From contig CM060175.1 in the NCBI GenBank assembly GCA_030549775.1, positions 95,409,470-95,473,469 on the forward strand: 64,000 nt of DNA, in the 5' to 3' direction. The DNA comes from Tamarix chinensis. Its lineage: Eukaryota; Streptophyta; Magnoliopsida; Caryophyllales; Tamaricaceae. Shown one piece after another: positions 47,560-59,590 of this stretch (positions are counted from its first letter, which is position 1; the number at the start of each line of letters is the position of its first letter). The translations under genes and the position numbers were made by a program. Under the pieces are notes generated by a model. That model worked only from the letters and a program-made list of their open reading frames with translations. It was not told where the DNA came from and made no database searches.

Positions 47560-47980
47560 CCTTAAGGCCATTAGTCCATCATTAATCAATCATCTCAAAT
47601 TATACATGTCCGTGTGAGTGCGGGAACCCTACTATTATGGCCGGGGGAACGGTCACGAGGGTACATGCCCTGCCACTATTTTAGCCGATGGACCGGTCGC
47701 AAGGGTAACATACCCTGCCACTATTATTCGCCGGTGGACCTGTCTGGCCCCGACTCACAAGGTGTTCCACTGTAAGTAATTAGTATCTTCCCCGTTTCTT
47801 ATCATTTTTACGTTTTGTTTGTTGAGCACAAAATCCCCCACTATTATAGCCGGTGGAACGGTCACGAGGGTACATGCCCTGCCACTATTATTCGCTGGTG
47901 GACCGGTCATGTAGGGCACCCCAGCCCTAGAAACTATTATTCGCTGGTGGACAAGTCTGGGTCTGGCTTAATATCTTCCT
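47560..47980 (-). repeat. Hairpin-repeat cluster of the long-LTR family
   Basis: On the minus strand the units read RATAATAGTGGCAGGGYATGTWACCCTYGYGACCG. AGGGT pairs with ACCCT in one unit and AGGG with CCCT in another. The position in the LTR corresponds to the CTCRGG stem clusters of the other family, but the stem sequence is different. Confidence 0.7.
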
Positions 47981-48879
47981 CTTTAAGTGATTAGTGTCTT
48001 AAACGTATCTTATTCGAAAGTATTTCACCCTTGACATGCATGGCTAACTATATCCACACTTATCCTCCCAAGAGGGCCCATCCCATATCTTCAGACTTCT
48101 GCACCTCCTATCTCGGTTTTCTCCAAAAACCCTAACCTAGGCCTATGTGGCCCATCCTTCTATGTCGTACACATCCCGATTATTTCAAAACCCTACACGT
48201 CACGACCCTGAGATCCAACCCTCATTTTCTTCCCCACTTATTCTCGTTTATTTTTATTATTTTCTTTTTCTTTTTCCACCTTCTCACATTAGGGTTTCCT
48301 CCTAAAACCCTAGCTCGGTTTCCTACGCACCCTTATACTGTCCCACGTACTATTTTTCACCCAAAGCCCCCAGACACCCAAATAACACTTCTATTACCTT
48401 CCTCACGCCCCAAGGCAACTTTCCATACATAAAGGTTGCACCCATGCGGACTCTAACCATCCTATGCAAACCCTAGTTCCTCCCATACCTACATTAGCCA
48501 ACTTACTTCCCCTTGGTTATCTTTCTCTCCCATTTCTCTTTTTCTTGCCTCCATCCCACATTACCACATTAATTATCCTAGCATGCATATCCTAAAGGGC
48601 CACATCACATCACATCATAACTTACAGCATATCTGTATTATCACATACCAAAAGAGGATACGTGAACACATCTCGGTCCAAGCCACGCCACACATGAAAC
48701 AGTTAAGATCATAGCATATAAAACACGTCATATAATTATATAGGACATCCAAGGCATGTAGGACACATATCACACATTCGGCCTTAGCTACACCCTTACT
48801 CGGTTTAGGTTACCGAGCTATTTCCCACACTTGTTAGGCCACTAATCACCCTTCGTATTCGTTACACTTAATATATTTC

Positions 48880-49640
48880 CCATTTGGTTGGTTAGATTAC
48901 CAATTTTCCCATTTCCTTTATTATAATTAATAAATTGCCCTTTAGTTGGTCAAATTACCAAATTACTCATTATACTAATTACCAAATTACCTCTTTAGTT
49001 GGTCAAATTACCAAATTGCTCTTCACATTTATTATATTTACCATTCTACCCTTCTCCATTATTAAATTATCATTTACCCTTCTCAATTATTATAATTACA
49101 AAGTTACTCCTTTCCAATTTCCACTTTTACCCCTTTTATTTACAAAATTACCATTTTACCCCTTTACTTTCAAAATTACCATTTCACCACTTAACTTCCA
49201 AAAATTACCATAACACCCTTTCACTTATAAAGGTTACCATTTTATCCTTAATTACGAAATTACTATTTTACCTCTTTCAATTTCCAAATTACCATTTTGC
49301 CCTTTAATCACAAAATTACTATTTTACCCTTTAATTACAAAATTACAATTTTACCCTTTTATTATAAAATTACTATTTTGCCCTCTTCTTACAAAATTAC
49401 CAATTTACCATTTAATCACAAAATTACTATTTTACCCTTTATTCACAAAATTACCATTTTGCCTCTTTAATTTCAAAATTACCATTTTACCCCTTACTTC
49501 CAAAATGACCAATTTATCCCTTACTTCCAAAATTACCATTTTATCCTTTTATTAACAAATTTACTATTTTACCCTTGCCTCCAAAATTACCATAATACCC
49601 TGTTTAATTAAGAATTACCTTTTTACCCTTAGTACACCAC
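48880..49640. repeat. Degenerate ~27-bp minisatellite
   Basis: About 25 tandem copies of AAATTACCATTTTACCCTTT occur, with anchors such as 49256, 49286, 49312, 49339, 49366 and 49393 (26-30 bp apart). The core resembles ATTACCAAAATACCCC of the ~147-bp units at 35.3-35.9 kb, so the two arrays may share an origin. Confidence 0.85.
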
Positions 49641-51829
49641 TTATATTAAATTATTATTATTACTATATAAAATATTAATATTAACTCCTTATCCACCACT
49701 CTTATAATTAATATAACATTATTAGCACCCATATATATATTAGGCCATATTCTTGTACAAGATACCTTACGGAAATCCCCTAAGGCTTCCAAAATATTAC
49801 TCATGCATTAAGAATCACAATAGCATATATAACATGGTTAATACTTAAGGTTTTCGTTAACAACCAAACTCTTATCCTAAATAATATTTCCATACATAGC
49901 AATAATCTATCATGCTTCCTTTACGTCAATCAACACAAGAACCACATATATTATATTAAACAACATAAACCAAGCATAATAATATATTAAAAATCCTAAT
50001 GTGCTAACATACGTTAACCCATGTATTTAAGTGGGATTTAACGATTACCTCGATTTTCATGAAAATGAACCTTACTGGTATTCTAGTTAAATGTTCAAGC
50101 TTTGATTATCAAAACCAATACCTAAAAATAATATCAAGACTTATTACATTAGAAAAGATAAAAACCAAATTATAAGGCTTTATAACACTTAATTAATCAA
50201 ATAATTAAACTAAAATATTATTATACCTTAAAAATTATTATTTTCAACTGAATTAAAGAGGGCAGCAGCTCATGCTGGAAAGAAAAAGGAGGGGCTCGAA
50301 GGTGGTGGAAATAGGGAAGGATAGGCATTTTCAGGTTGGTGGTTTGGGGCTAAGAAAAGGACATGCTGGGGAAGGATTTGGGGCAAGGGAATGGTGTAGA
50401 AGTGTAGAAGGGGTGTAGGTGGTGGTCAGGGATGGGTTGAAGGTGGCTAAGGGAGGTGGAGGCGGCGGCAGCGAGGCTGCGAAGATGGCGGCCGAAGTGG
50501 GTGTCGAGATTGGGACTGGTGAGGAAGGAAAATGGAGGCATTGGGGTGACTGTTTCGACCAAAGGAGGATTGGGGGTGGTAGAGGGGGTTGTAGGGAGTA
50601 ATGCGGTGGCTCAGGTGGCGGCAGAAGCGGCGGGAAGGTGGTGGAATATGACGGTGTAGGGTGGATGCCGAGAAGGGAGGGAGAGAAGAGAAAAAGAGGA
50701 GAGGAGGAAGAAGGGAGCTGCGAGGTGGCTTGATGGGGGCTGTGATGGCTCGAGGGTGAGGTAGAGGGTGGCAGGAGGTGGTGCAAGTGGCGTTTAAGGC
50801 AGCGAAAGCGGCACAGCTAGGTGGCGAAACAAAAATAGGGGGAGAGAGGGGAGGAGAAGAAAGGGAGAAAAGGAGAGGCTCGGGCAAGGCATAAGGCTCG
50901 AAAAAAAAATGCAGAATGAGCAGGGAAGGAGGAATAAATAGGAGAGGAAGAGAAGAGAAGGAATAGGGGGCTCGAGGGGTGGCGGTAGGTGGTAGGGAAA
51001 TGGGTGTTTCAGGGAGAGAGAGAAGGGGTTTGGCAATGGCAGGGAGAGGAAGAGGGAGAGATGGTGGGGTCGGGATGGGGTAGAGAAAACAACGAGAGGG
51101 AGAGAGAGATAGGGGGAAGCAATGGGGGAGTGGGAGTTGCAGGTGGGATGGTAGGGATGGCAAGTTGGTCGGGAATCTCACCAGGGATAGAGGAAGAAGA
51201 AAGAAGAAAGAAATAATAAGGAGAAGGGGAGGGGGTGCTGGGCTCGAGCGACGGGCGGCCGAAGAAAGAAAGAGCAGGTCGGCTCGGTCGAGGAAAAGGA
51301 GAGAAAAGAAAGGAGGGACGTGGGCTGGGTGACGCGGGAGAAGGAGGGGTAGAATAGAAGTGGGCCTACGGCCCAGGCGTAGGGGTGGGGAGGAGAAGCA
51401 GGCCGGCTGGCGGCCCAAGGAAAAAAAAGAAAGAAGAAAGAAAGGAGAAATAGGAGAAAAAGGAGAAGGAAAAAGAAAAAGAAAAAAGAAAAGGGAAAAT
51501 AGGACAAATAAAAAAAATAATTTAATTGATAAAATAATAAAATAGAATAATTTTGGGTAATAAATTGATTTAATATTTTAATTTAAGATAATTAAAATAT
51601 AAGGGTTAAAAAGGATAATTTTAGTAAAATAAGGGTTTGAAAATTTAATAAAATAATAATAGTATAATAAAATAAAAAAATATTTATTTTAATTTATTAA
51701 ATATTTATACCAAATTTCATACACTCAAAAATCCATAAAATAATTAAATTAAAAATATTTAAAAGCTAATTTATCCAAAATAAAATTTATTTATTAACAT
51801 ATAAGCTTTTAAAAATTTGGGGGATTACA

Positions 51830-53140
51830 AATACCCAAAACCACCATCTCACACAACCACCACCCCACCAACGTGACCTCTTCATGCTTCCCTTGGCCCC
51901 CAATGTGAGGATCTCACATTTCAGAAACCTAGTTGCATGAGTTCCTCACGCACCTCCCCCATTGTTGTGCCACTCCTCCTATAATAACTGCATTCGTGCC
52001 ATATCTTGTTGCTTCAATTTTTCTCCTTTTTCCATCCAATTTTTCCTTAGGTTATACTTGGTTATATTATTAAGTTCTAATTGTTTATTATTAATATTTT
52101 CCTAGGTAATTTTTTGGTGCTCTTGGATGAGGTGAGTTAGGGTTATACGTGCTTAAAGATTGGTGTCATTTTGGTGAGGATACATGTTATCGTTAGAAAC
52201 TTTTGGCATGTTATGTGTACCTTGTGTGAAATCACATGTTTGGTTTTATGATATTGATAATTTCATGTTTTTAATTTTTTAATGTGATAATGTGTTATCA
52301 TATGATGCAAAGTAAGTAAGATGAGAAAGAATGCACTTATATAATATTGTTGTAGTAATTCCTATATTATAAACCCTAAGTAAATTAGCATGATATATAG
52401 TATTCTAATGTGGGTTTGATGTAGTATAATAAGTGGTAAATGAGTATATTTAATATATATGGTTATCTAATAAATTAAGGATTATAAAATAAAGATATTG
52501 TACATGTAAGTTTTTTTTTGTGTGAAATAAGGGTGTTTGACTATCCTTAAAAGTATTATGGTCAATTTGGGTTTAATATGAAAATTTTGGTGTTTAAATG
52601 TGTTAAATGGTTTAAAATATGCTAAGAATATCATGTGAAATATTTAGTGTAATTATTAATGGCTTAAGTTCTGCAAAATGAGAAAATTATTTAAATTATA
52701 TATAGTAACTCTAGATGCAGTGTCATTATTGCATGTATAAGATGTTGGAGTTAGACCCTGATTTTTGAATATGTTTTAATATTGTAATTTTAGGTACAGA
52801 TTTTTAATTTGGTAATTATATGAGTCTTATGGGATAAGTTATACCTAACTTGTGAAAGTAGGATTTCGTGAGTATTGTGTTAGAGATAAAGTTGTTATTA
52901 CATATGTATGACATTAGAGTTAGACCTTGATTTTTATATTTATTGATAATAATAATATTTGAGGAATATATGCTAAAATAGGTGGATAAATGAGTAATAT
53001 AAAAGGGGTTATACTTATAATGTGAAATTAGGGTTTCTTAGGAAATAACTATGTGGTTGTGCCCTGTGTGTTTTCAATTACGTGTTATACATATCTACAT
53101 GATTATTATATGATGATCTTGATATAAAACACTATGAACA
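51830..53140 (+). other. Non-coding body of the old 5' LTR
   Basis: Continuation of the split LTR after the AATAC duplication. It is very similar to 60541-61840, so the two flank the hairpin clusters in the same way. No gene was seen. Confidence 0.7.
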
Positions 53141-53620
53141 AGACACTAATCAATTAAAGTGAAAGATCATGTGAGTCAAGCCGAGGTATTCTGTATCCGT
53201 TCCACCAAACGATAATAGTAGCTCAAGAGTGTTATGCCCTAAGAGGTGCATCATTCCATTACACCAAATTAAGAATAGTGGGGCTCTAAAACTCAACAGG
53301 AATAAGAATATAATTATGATATAAGTAACTAATTGATAAGATGTTAATTACTTAAGCAAAAAGATTAAGTAATTCAGGACCGAGGGGTTATGTCTATTCA
53401 ACTGGATAATAATAGTGGCTTAGGTGTGTTCTAACCTACGAGGTTATTTAGACCATTTCATTGGTTTAAGAATAGTGGTCAGAAGCATATTTCCCCAGTA
53501 TATGTTGATTCTATTCTGCCTAACGATAATAGTGGCTTAGGTGTATTGTGCGGTGAGAGGTGCTTCAACCCATTCTAGTATTCTACAAAATTAAGAATAG
53601 TGGGGTCCCTAAACTCAATA
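53141..53620 (+). repeat. Hairpin-repeat cluster in the old 5' LTR
   Basis: Partly decayed units include CTTAGG with CCTACG (one mismatch) near 53412-53435 and CTTA with TGAG (one G-T pair) near 53535. Each follows a GATAATAGTGG phrase. Confidence 0.6.
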
Positions 53621-53949
53621 TAAATAAAATTATGGATCTTGTTTACATCTAATAATGATTTATGGAATCATCATTTACCTTGCATCATTTTATGTTAGCA
53701 CGCATGCATGCTTATTGTCTTATGTGAACTTATGTATTCTATATAACCTTACTTCAACTATATTATCACCTTATTCAATATGTAGCATATTAATTATCCT
53801 TTTCATGGTTGTCGTTCATTCCCATGAGCAGACGACTTTGGTATTTTTATGTAGGTTGATGATGACCCTATGGATATGCTTATTTGAAATATGTGTTAGT
53901 AAGCTAGTCATGATTACCCTAACTTATTGTCTGTCTTATAACTAGCTCG

Positions 53950-56900
53950 CAATGACCCTTAATGGTAGTGCTGACCATTTGGTGGAGGATTTTGAGTCCA
54001 TCATCTACCATCATTACCTTAGCCTCAGTAGCCACCACCAACTCCGCATTACCCATGAGAGGTTATCAGAGATGACTAGCTTTGAAGGGTTACAAGACAT
54101 CACCCATTGATCTAAGCTAGTGATAAGGAAGTAGTGATCCAAGAGGGATAGATTCAAGACATGGAAACGATATATAAGGTGGTCGATTTTCCACCTACTC
54201 GGAAGGTGAGCATATCAGCTTTCTTCCTTCGGGGAGCCGTAAGCACCTGGTGAGTAGGTTATCAAGCATAGGAAGGACCACCGATGTCCTAGGAGGAATT
54301 CAAGATGATGATCCACATAAAGTTTTATTTAGAGAGAATTAAGGAGGATAACCTTAAGGAGTTAATGTTGTTGACCTAAGGGATCATGACAATAGGATAG
54401 TATCACGCTTGGTTCACAACTCTATTGATGTTCATGCTAAGTATAATAGCCAACGAGTCAATGATAGTATATCAGTTTGAGTAGTGGCTTCATTTCAGAA
54501 TTCGAAAGATAATAGGTTTTGTGGCTTTCTAGAACCTTGCCAAGTTATATGAGCAGGCATGTGTTGACACTATGATGATATAGGAGTGGGCTAAAATAAT
54601 TGGTAAGAGGAAGCTGAAGACATAATAATCTAGAGGTAGGATCCAACTTTAAGGAGGTAGATCTCTAAGTTTCCATTATAGGAGTCAGCTAAGTGGTTCT
54701 ATCAGACATCAGGATCTATAGAGACATTTTATCTGTCGATGATGTGGCAGAGATCATCCAAGTAGAGACTGTGAGGGTAGACCTACTCTTTATCTACTTT
54801 GTGGTAGTACAAGCCATTGAATTTCAAGTGTTAATATTAGAGGGGTTAGTTCCAATTGTAGGATGGTCAATTTTAGGAGAAGGGACCGTTGGTACCACAA
54901 CAACAAGCTTGTCGGCAACAGACTTACCACTCATAGCAGCAACAACTTCAGTAGAAGGCACTTAGCCCGTCATGTATACAACTTAGGGAGGCTAAGGAGA
55001 GACCACAAGGGCCTTACCCATTTCTCTGGGGCGGAGGATAAAACTAGAGTTATAGAGGTTGTCATGGAGGATACCAGGGAGGACAATTAGGTGAGCACCT
55101 AAATGTTATCAACCAGGAAGAGGCTGAATAGTAGCTAGATGTAGTCATTGGTACACTTTCCATCCTCTCGTTACTAGTGTATGTGTTATTTGATTCGGAT
55201 GCATCTTTATCTTTCTTATCTACTAATTTTATTGATAAAGCTGCCTTGTTTCCATCTTCTAGTGTATCTATATTTATGATGTTACCTTTTAGGGATATAA
55301 TGGATTACACTAAGATCTACTCAAACATGAATTAGATATAAGGAGGGTAGATTTTCTAGTGGACTTGGTTAAGATAGACCTACAAGAATTTGATGTCATC
55401 TTCGAGATTGATTTGTTGAGGAGATATCAGGCCATGATAGACTGTGCCTGGGAGCAAATTATGTTTGAGAGACCTCAAGGTGTTAGGGTCTCCTATAGGA
55501 GATGCAAGCCTGGGCATATGTTGATGGTTGTATCTACCCATATAATGTATTCTTTGGTGCATAGAGTTTACCCCATGTATTTATGCGAAGTTTAGGAGTT
55601 GAACAAGGATGTGTCGGCGTTGGAGCACATTTTAATTGCTCAGGAGTTTCCTATTATGTCTCTAGATGTTGGTACATGAGATAAAATTCACCATTGATAT
55701 AGTACTGGGGGCTAGGCCAGTTTTAAAGGTACCCTACAGGATGGCACTGACAGAGTTGCGATAGTTGAAGTCACAGCTAGAGGATTTAGTAGCTCACTAA
55801 TAAATTTACCTAAGTGTGTCTCCATGGGAAGAACTAGTTATATTTGTGAAGAAGAAGGGTGAGAGCCTTCATCTATGTACAGATTATTAGGGTTTAAACC
55901 AATAGATGATAATAAATCAATATTCGCTTATGAGGATTAATGATTTATTTGACTAGCTTAGGGGTGCTTCAATGTTCTCAAATATTTACTTGAGGTTATG
56001 ATATCATCACTTATGCATCATTGAGGTAAAAATCATGAAGACAAACTTTAGGACACAATATGAGCACTATAAGTTCATGGTGATGCCTTTTGGGCTCACT
56101 AATGCGCCTTACATATTTATAGACTTGATGGTGAGGATTTTCTAACCATTCATTGATCAGTTTTTGGTAGTGTTTATTGATAACATTTTGGTATACTCTT
56201 AGAGTATAGAGGAGTATCAACAGCACTTTCACACTACATTAGCACTTCTTAGAGAGCATAGGTCATATGCCAAACTCTCTAAGTACAATTTTTAGCTTTG
56301 GTAGGTTGCATTTTTGGGCCTTGTAGTGTCAATAAGAGGAGGAGTTGTGGATCCTGTGAAGATTTTGGAAGTTACCGAGTGGAAGGTACCCATAGCATTT
56401 CCAAAGTCTGTAGTCTCCTAGGATTAGCTGGGGTACTACATGCATTTTGTTCAGGACATCTAGAAGGTAGCTTATCCCTTGACGAACTTTATAAAGAAGA
56501 TGACTAGATTTCAATGGGATGATGAATGTGATGGTGCATTTTAGGAGTTGAAGTGGCATATGACTATAACACTAGTTTTGACTCTACCAGTAGGATTAGA
56601 CGGGTTTGAGGTATACAAGGATGTGTTAAAGCATAGATTGGGTTGTGTAATGATGTGTAAGGGCTTATGCTTCTCGTTAGTTGAAGCAGCATGAATATAA
56701 ATACCTGACATATGATTTGGAGTTGGTTGCAGTTGTCTTCACTCAAAAGATTTAGAGGCACTATATGTATGGGACATAATGCAGATTCTTCACCAACCAT
56801 AAGAGCCTCAAGTATATATTAACTCAGAAGGAGTTCAATATGAGGTAGAGGAGATGAGTAGAGTTGTTGAAGGATTATGATATCAAGTTGACCTATCATG

Positions 56901-57690
56901 AAGGCAAGACCAATGTCATTGAGGACACCTTGAGTAGGAAGACATCATATTCCTTAAGTTCTTGTGTGATGACTAATCGATTTCTTGATGAGCTCAGTGA
57001 TATAGGGATATATTTGATCTATTAGGGTGATTTATAGGGTCAGATGAGTGCTTTAAAGATTAGACGGACTACATTTGATGATATCTAAGAGGGATAGCCT
57101 AAGGATGTTAAGCTTGAGAGGATTTAACAGAAGATACAGGATGGTTGAGCTGAAAGATTTTAGATTCATGAAGATGGTAGCAGTTTCTACAAGGGTCATT
57201 GGTGTGTACCTCATAGTTACATTGATATGAAACTTTGGATTTTAGATGAGGGTCACTATACTTCTTATTTTGTCAACCTAAGAGGGGATAAGTTGTACAA
57301 GGAACTCAAAAGGACCTACTGGTGGCTTCGTATAAAGCGAGAGGTAGCGACGTACGTGTCGAGGTGTCTGACCTATCAGAAGGTCAAGATCGAGCACTAG
57401 AGGCCTGTAATGTTGATATGACCTTTAGATGTTCTGAGGTGGAAGTGGAACTTTGTATCAAAAGATTTTGTGAGTGGGTTACTAAGGACTCACGGCGGGT
57501 GCGATACAATTTGGGTCGTCATCGACCAGTTGACTAAGTTCGTAGTTTTTGTGTCAATGAAGTCAACTCAGAGTATGGATCGGTTAGTTGATGCTTACGT
57601 GAAGTTTGTGGTGAGTAGGCATGGTATACTAACCAATAGATGGTACCAAAGATTTTGGTTGTTGAGAATCGTATTTTGGTTAGAGACTTA
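53950..57690 (+). pseudogene. Decayed Ty3/gypsy (chromovirus, Tekay/Del-like) gag-pol
   Basis: Family order is readable across several frames with many stops and shifts. The gag segment at 54.2-54.6 kb includes STWWVGYQA and MSWEEFKMM. A zinc-knuckle-like CRCCGRDHPSRDC lies near 54.74 kb, and a protease-like segment near 55.14-55.29 kb has DSD where an Asp-Ser/Thr-Gly triad is usual. Reverse transcriptase pieces span 55.82-56.5 kb; one is [10 protein letters not shown]. The active-site segment reads FIDNILVYS, so the second Asp of the catalytic pair is replaced by Asn. RNase H and a TLSRK motif lie at 56.6-56.95 kb. Integrase zinc-finger and core remnants lie at 57.3-57.69 kb (WVVIDQLTKF). 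It cannot encode a working polyprotein. Clade assignment is by recalled family resemblance. Confidence 0.85.
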
Positions 57691-59056
57691 GTTTTTATGA
57701 TCCTAATTATTTTTTAAAAAATACTTTCATGTTTGTTTTTTTAAATCTAGATCAATTATGTGGCCTTATTATGTGTGATTTGATCTTATGTGCATATTAA
57801 ACTATGGTTTTCCAAACATAGTTTCGGTGTTGTAACTCAAGAAGATGTGTTTGTGCATATCAGTAACATCATGAATCTTTATGACTTGGTGCACCTACCA
57901 ACATGGTCTCTGCTCGGGATTCAAAATCCTTTCACACCTCTAAGAGTAATTATATGGAGGTTACAAGCATGAAGTTGAGGATGTGCCGCTCTCCACCTAG
58001 CTATAGTGAGTCGACAAAGACAACAATTTTTTTTATGAAGGTGATAACTAGTGATCATAGAAAAGCCCTTGTGCACTTTAGTTATAGGAGCATCAACGAT
58101 GTGATGATGCAATTTTAGTAGGTTGTTTTAAGATGTGATTGCTTGGAGAGGATCCTTCACTGAGATGACACTTCTAATAGTCCCCACCTTGGATGCATAC
58201 CCAATACCAACCGTTTGACCATGAGCCTAGAAGTCAATCACGGAGTGTAGTCATATAAGTTGTAAACTCAATAGGGATGAGATTGTTGAGGAGAAAAAGG
58301 TAACCCTTTGGTAGTCTTTGGATCATGACACATCAAACCAAGGATACTTTAACCATCCTCTCTTTCTTTTGCTTCTGCATTAATTGCGGACTTGTTGCTT
58401 ACCCATTTTGATCTTTAGCATAGATGCACTCACCATCTGCTTCACATTTTTTTAAATTTTTTACCTCATTAAATACCTCTTTTAAGGGGGCGGCACCTAG
58501 ACTTGTTAACCTTGATCCCTTATAGTTTTTGCCTTGTAACCTTTGAGACCATCTCTATTTCTATTAAATCCACCTTTACCGTTGATGACCTTGCATCATT
58601 GATCAATTCTCCAATATTTGTAAACCCTTAACCCTTTAGTTCCTTATCCTTTTAAAGAAGTACATTACATATCATTTCTATGTCATCAGACCTCATGAAA
58701 TTGAGCTTAATGATTCATTGTCCTCTAAGGATATATCTTTATAGATTTTTGACACCTAGGCATGATGAACCCGTATGAGCTTAGTTCCACTTGTAAAGAT
58801 TCTCTGGAGTCGTCATAGAATAGCGGAGGTCACTTAGGAGGTAGAGAAAAATATGCACGGGATGCATCCCAAGCTTTATTAGCACATGTGTGTTAGGTTT
58901 CAGGGTTCTCTTTATTATAAGGGGGTGGTACCCAATAGTATTGCATCGATTCTTATGGAATTAAACACCAAGATATGCTTTCCTTACATTATTTTTCTCT
59001 TCTTCTCCAACCTTGACTTATTGACTTTAGAGATGAAATCTCTTTTACAGGGGTAG
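57691..59056. other. Unassigned 1.37-kb segment between integrase and LTR
   Basis: This segment begins where integrase similarity stops and ends at a purine-rich ACAGGGGTAG just before the next LTR start. Composition is moderately AT-rich with no sustained frame. It may be the decayed integrase C-terminus/chromodomain region plus a small insertion, but no motif supports this. Confidence 0.4.
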
Positions 59057-59590
59057 TGACATAATGCCCCCAACTTTATTAATCTTAAACCCGAATAATT
59101 AATAGTTTGATCTAATCCTAATATTAGAAAATCAATACTTTTATCTTTACCTAATTCCTTAATCTTAAATTTAAACTTACTCTTAATATTTATTCCGGGT
59201 CATTGATATTTTTAACCTAAACCTAACTTCAAATGGTTGATAAATTAATTCTACCCTAATTCTCTAATCTAAATTATTTAAGCCTAATTCTAATCCTAAC
59301 CCTAAATCCTTTTTTACCTTTTCCCTTTCTTTTCCTTCTCCTTTTCTTATTCCCTTTTTCTTCTTATCATGGTTTCCTTATCCTTCTTCTTCCTCTTTTT
59401 CCTATATGTTTTCCTCCGCCCCAACCATTTCCCTTCAGTCAAGCTTCCAACCCTACAACGTACCTATCATCACCACCATCACCTCCCCAAATCATTAGCA
59501 TAAGACGTTGAAAATTTTACCCCAAAATCCCCCCGATCCTCTCCTCTACATATACTTCCTTTGCCTTCCTTCTCTGTTATCCCTTACCAT

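Larger units (their letters stand above)
46890..51829 (-). mobile_element. Undisturbed 4.94-kb solo LTR (minus strand)
   Basis: On the minus strand it starts TGTAATCCCCCAAATTTTT (51829) and ends AATTTTGGGGTGTTACA (46890). A perfect 5-bp duplication AATAC flanks it (46885-46889 and 51830-51834). It has no internal region, primer-binding site or second LTR, so it is a solo LTR left by recombination. Order on its own strand: AT-rich head, CT-rich tract (50.25-51.5 kb), ~27-bp array (48.9-49.64 kb), hairpin repeats (47.56-47.98 kb), and a tail with AGTACTACGGTACTGAGT-like sequence in common with 29.26 kb. The perfect duplication makes it one of the younger retroelement insertions here. Confidence 0.87.
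28131..53945 (+). mobile_element. Older 5' LTR, split in three by two younger solo LTRs
   Basis: Segments 28131-28851, 46705-46889 and 51830 to about 53.94 kb align in order with the uninterrupted LTR copy that starts at 59057. They share the telobox-like CTAATCCTAACCCTAAA, the CT-rich tract, the phrases TGCATCAATTGACCGAA / TGCATCGATTGACCGAA, the CCACCACCCCACCAA segment, GGATACATGTTATCGTTAG, the hairpin cluster at 53.15-53.62 kb and TAGCACRCATGCATG. The segment runs directly into a decayed gag, so this is the 5' LTR of that element. No canonical LTR 3' end or tRNA primer site is visible before gag, implying a deletion at the junction. Confidence 0.72.

Noticed and set aside
50447..51418. 323-residue minus-strand frame in the solo LTR
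   Set aside because: Low-complexity Pro/Ser/Leu-rich translation of the CT-rich tract. Frames at the same position in sister LTR copies encode unrelated sequence.
53655..53945. 96-residue plus-strand frame before gag
   Set aside because: Lies in LTR sequence that aligns with non-coding 62.35-62.57 kb; no similarity to gag or any domain.
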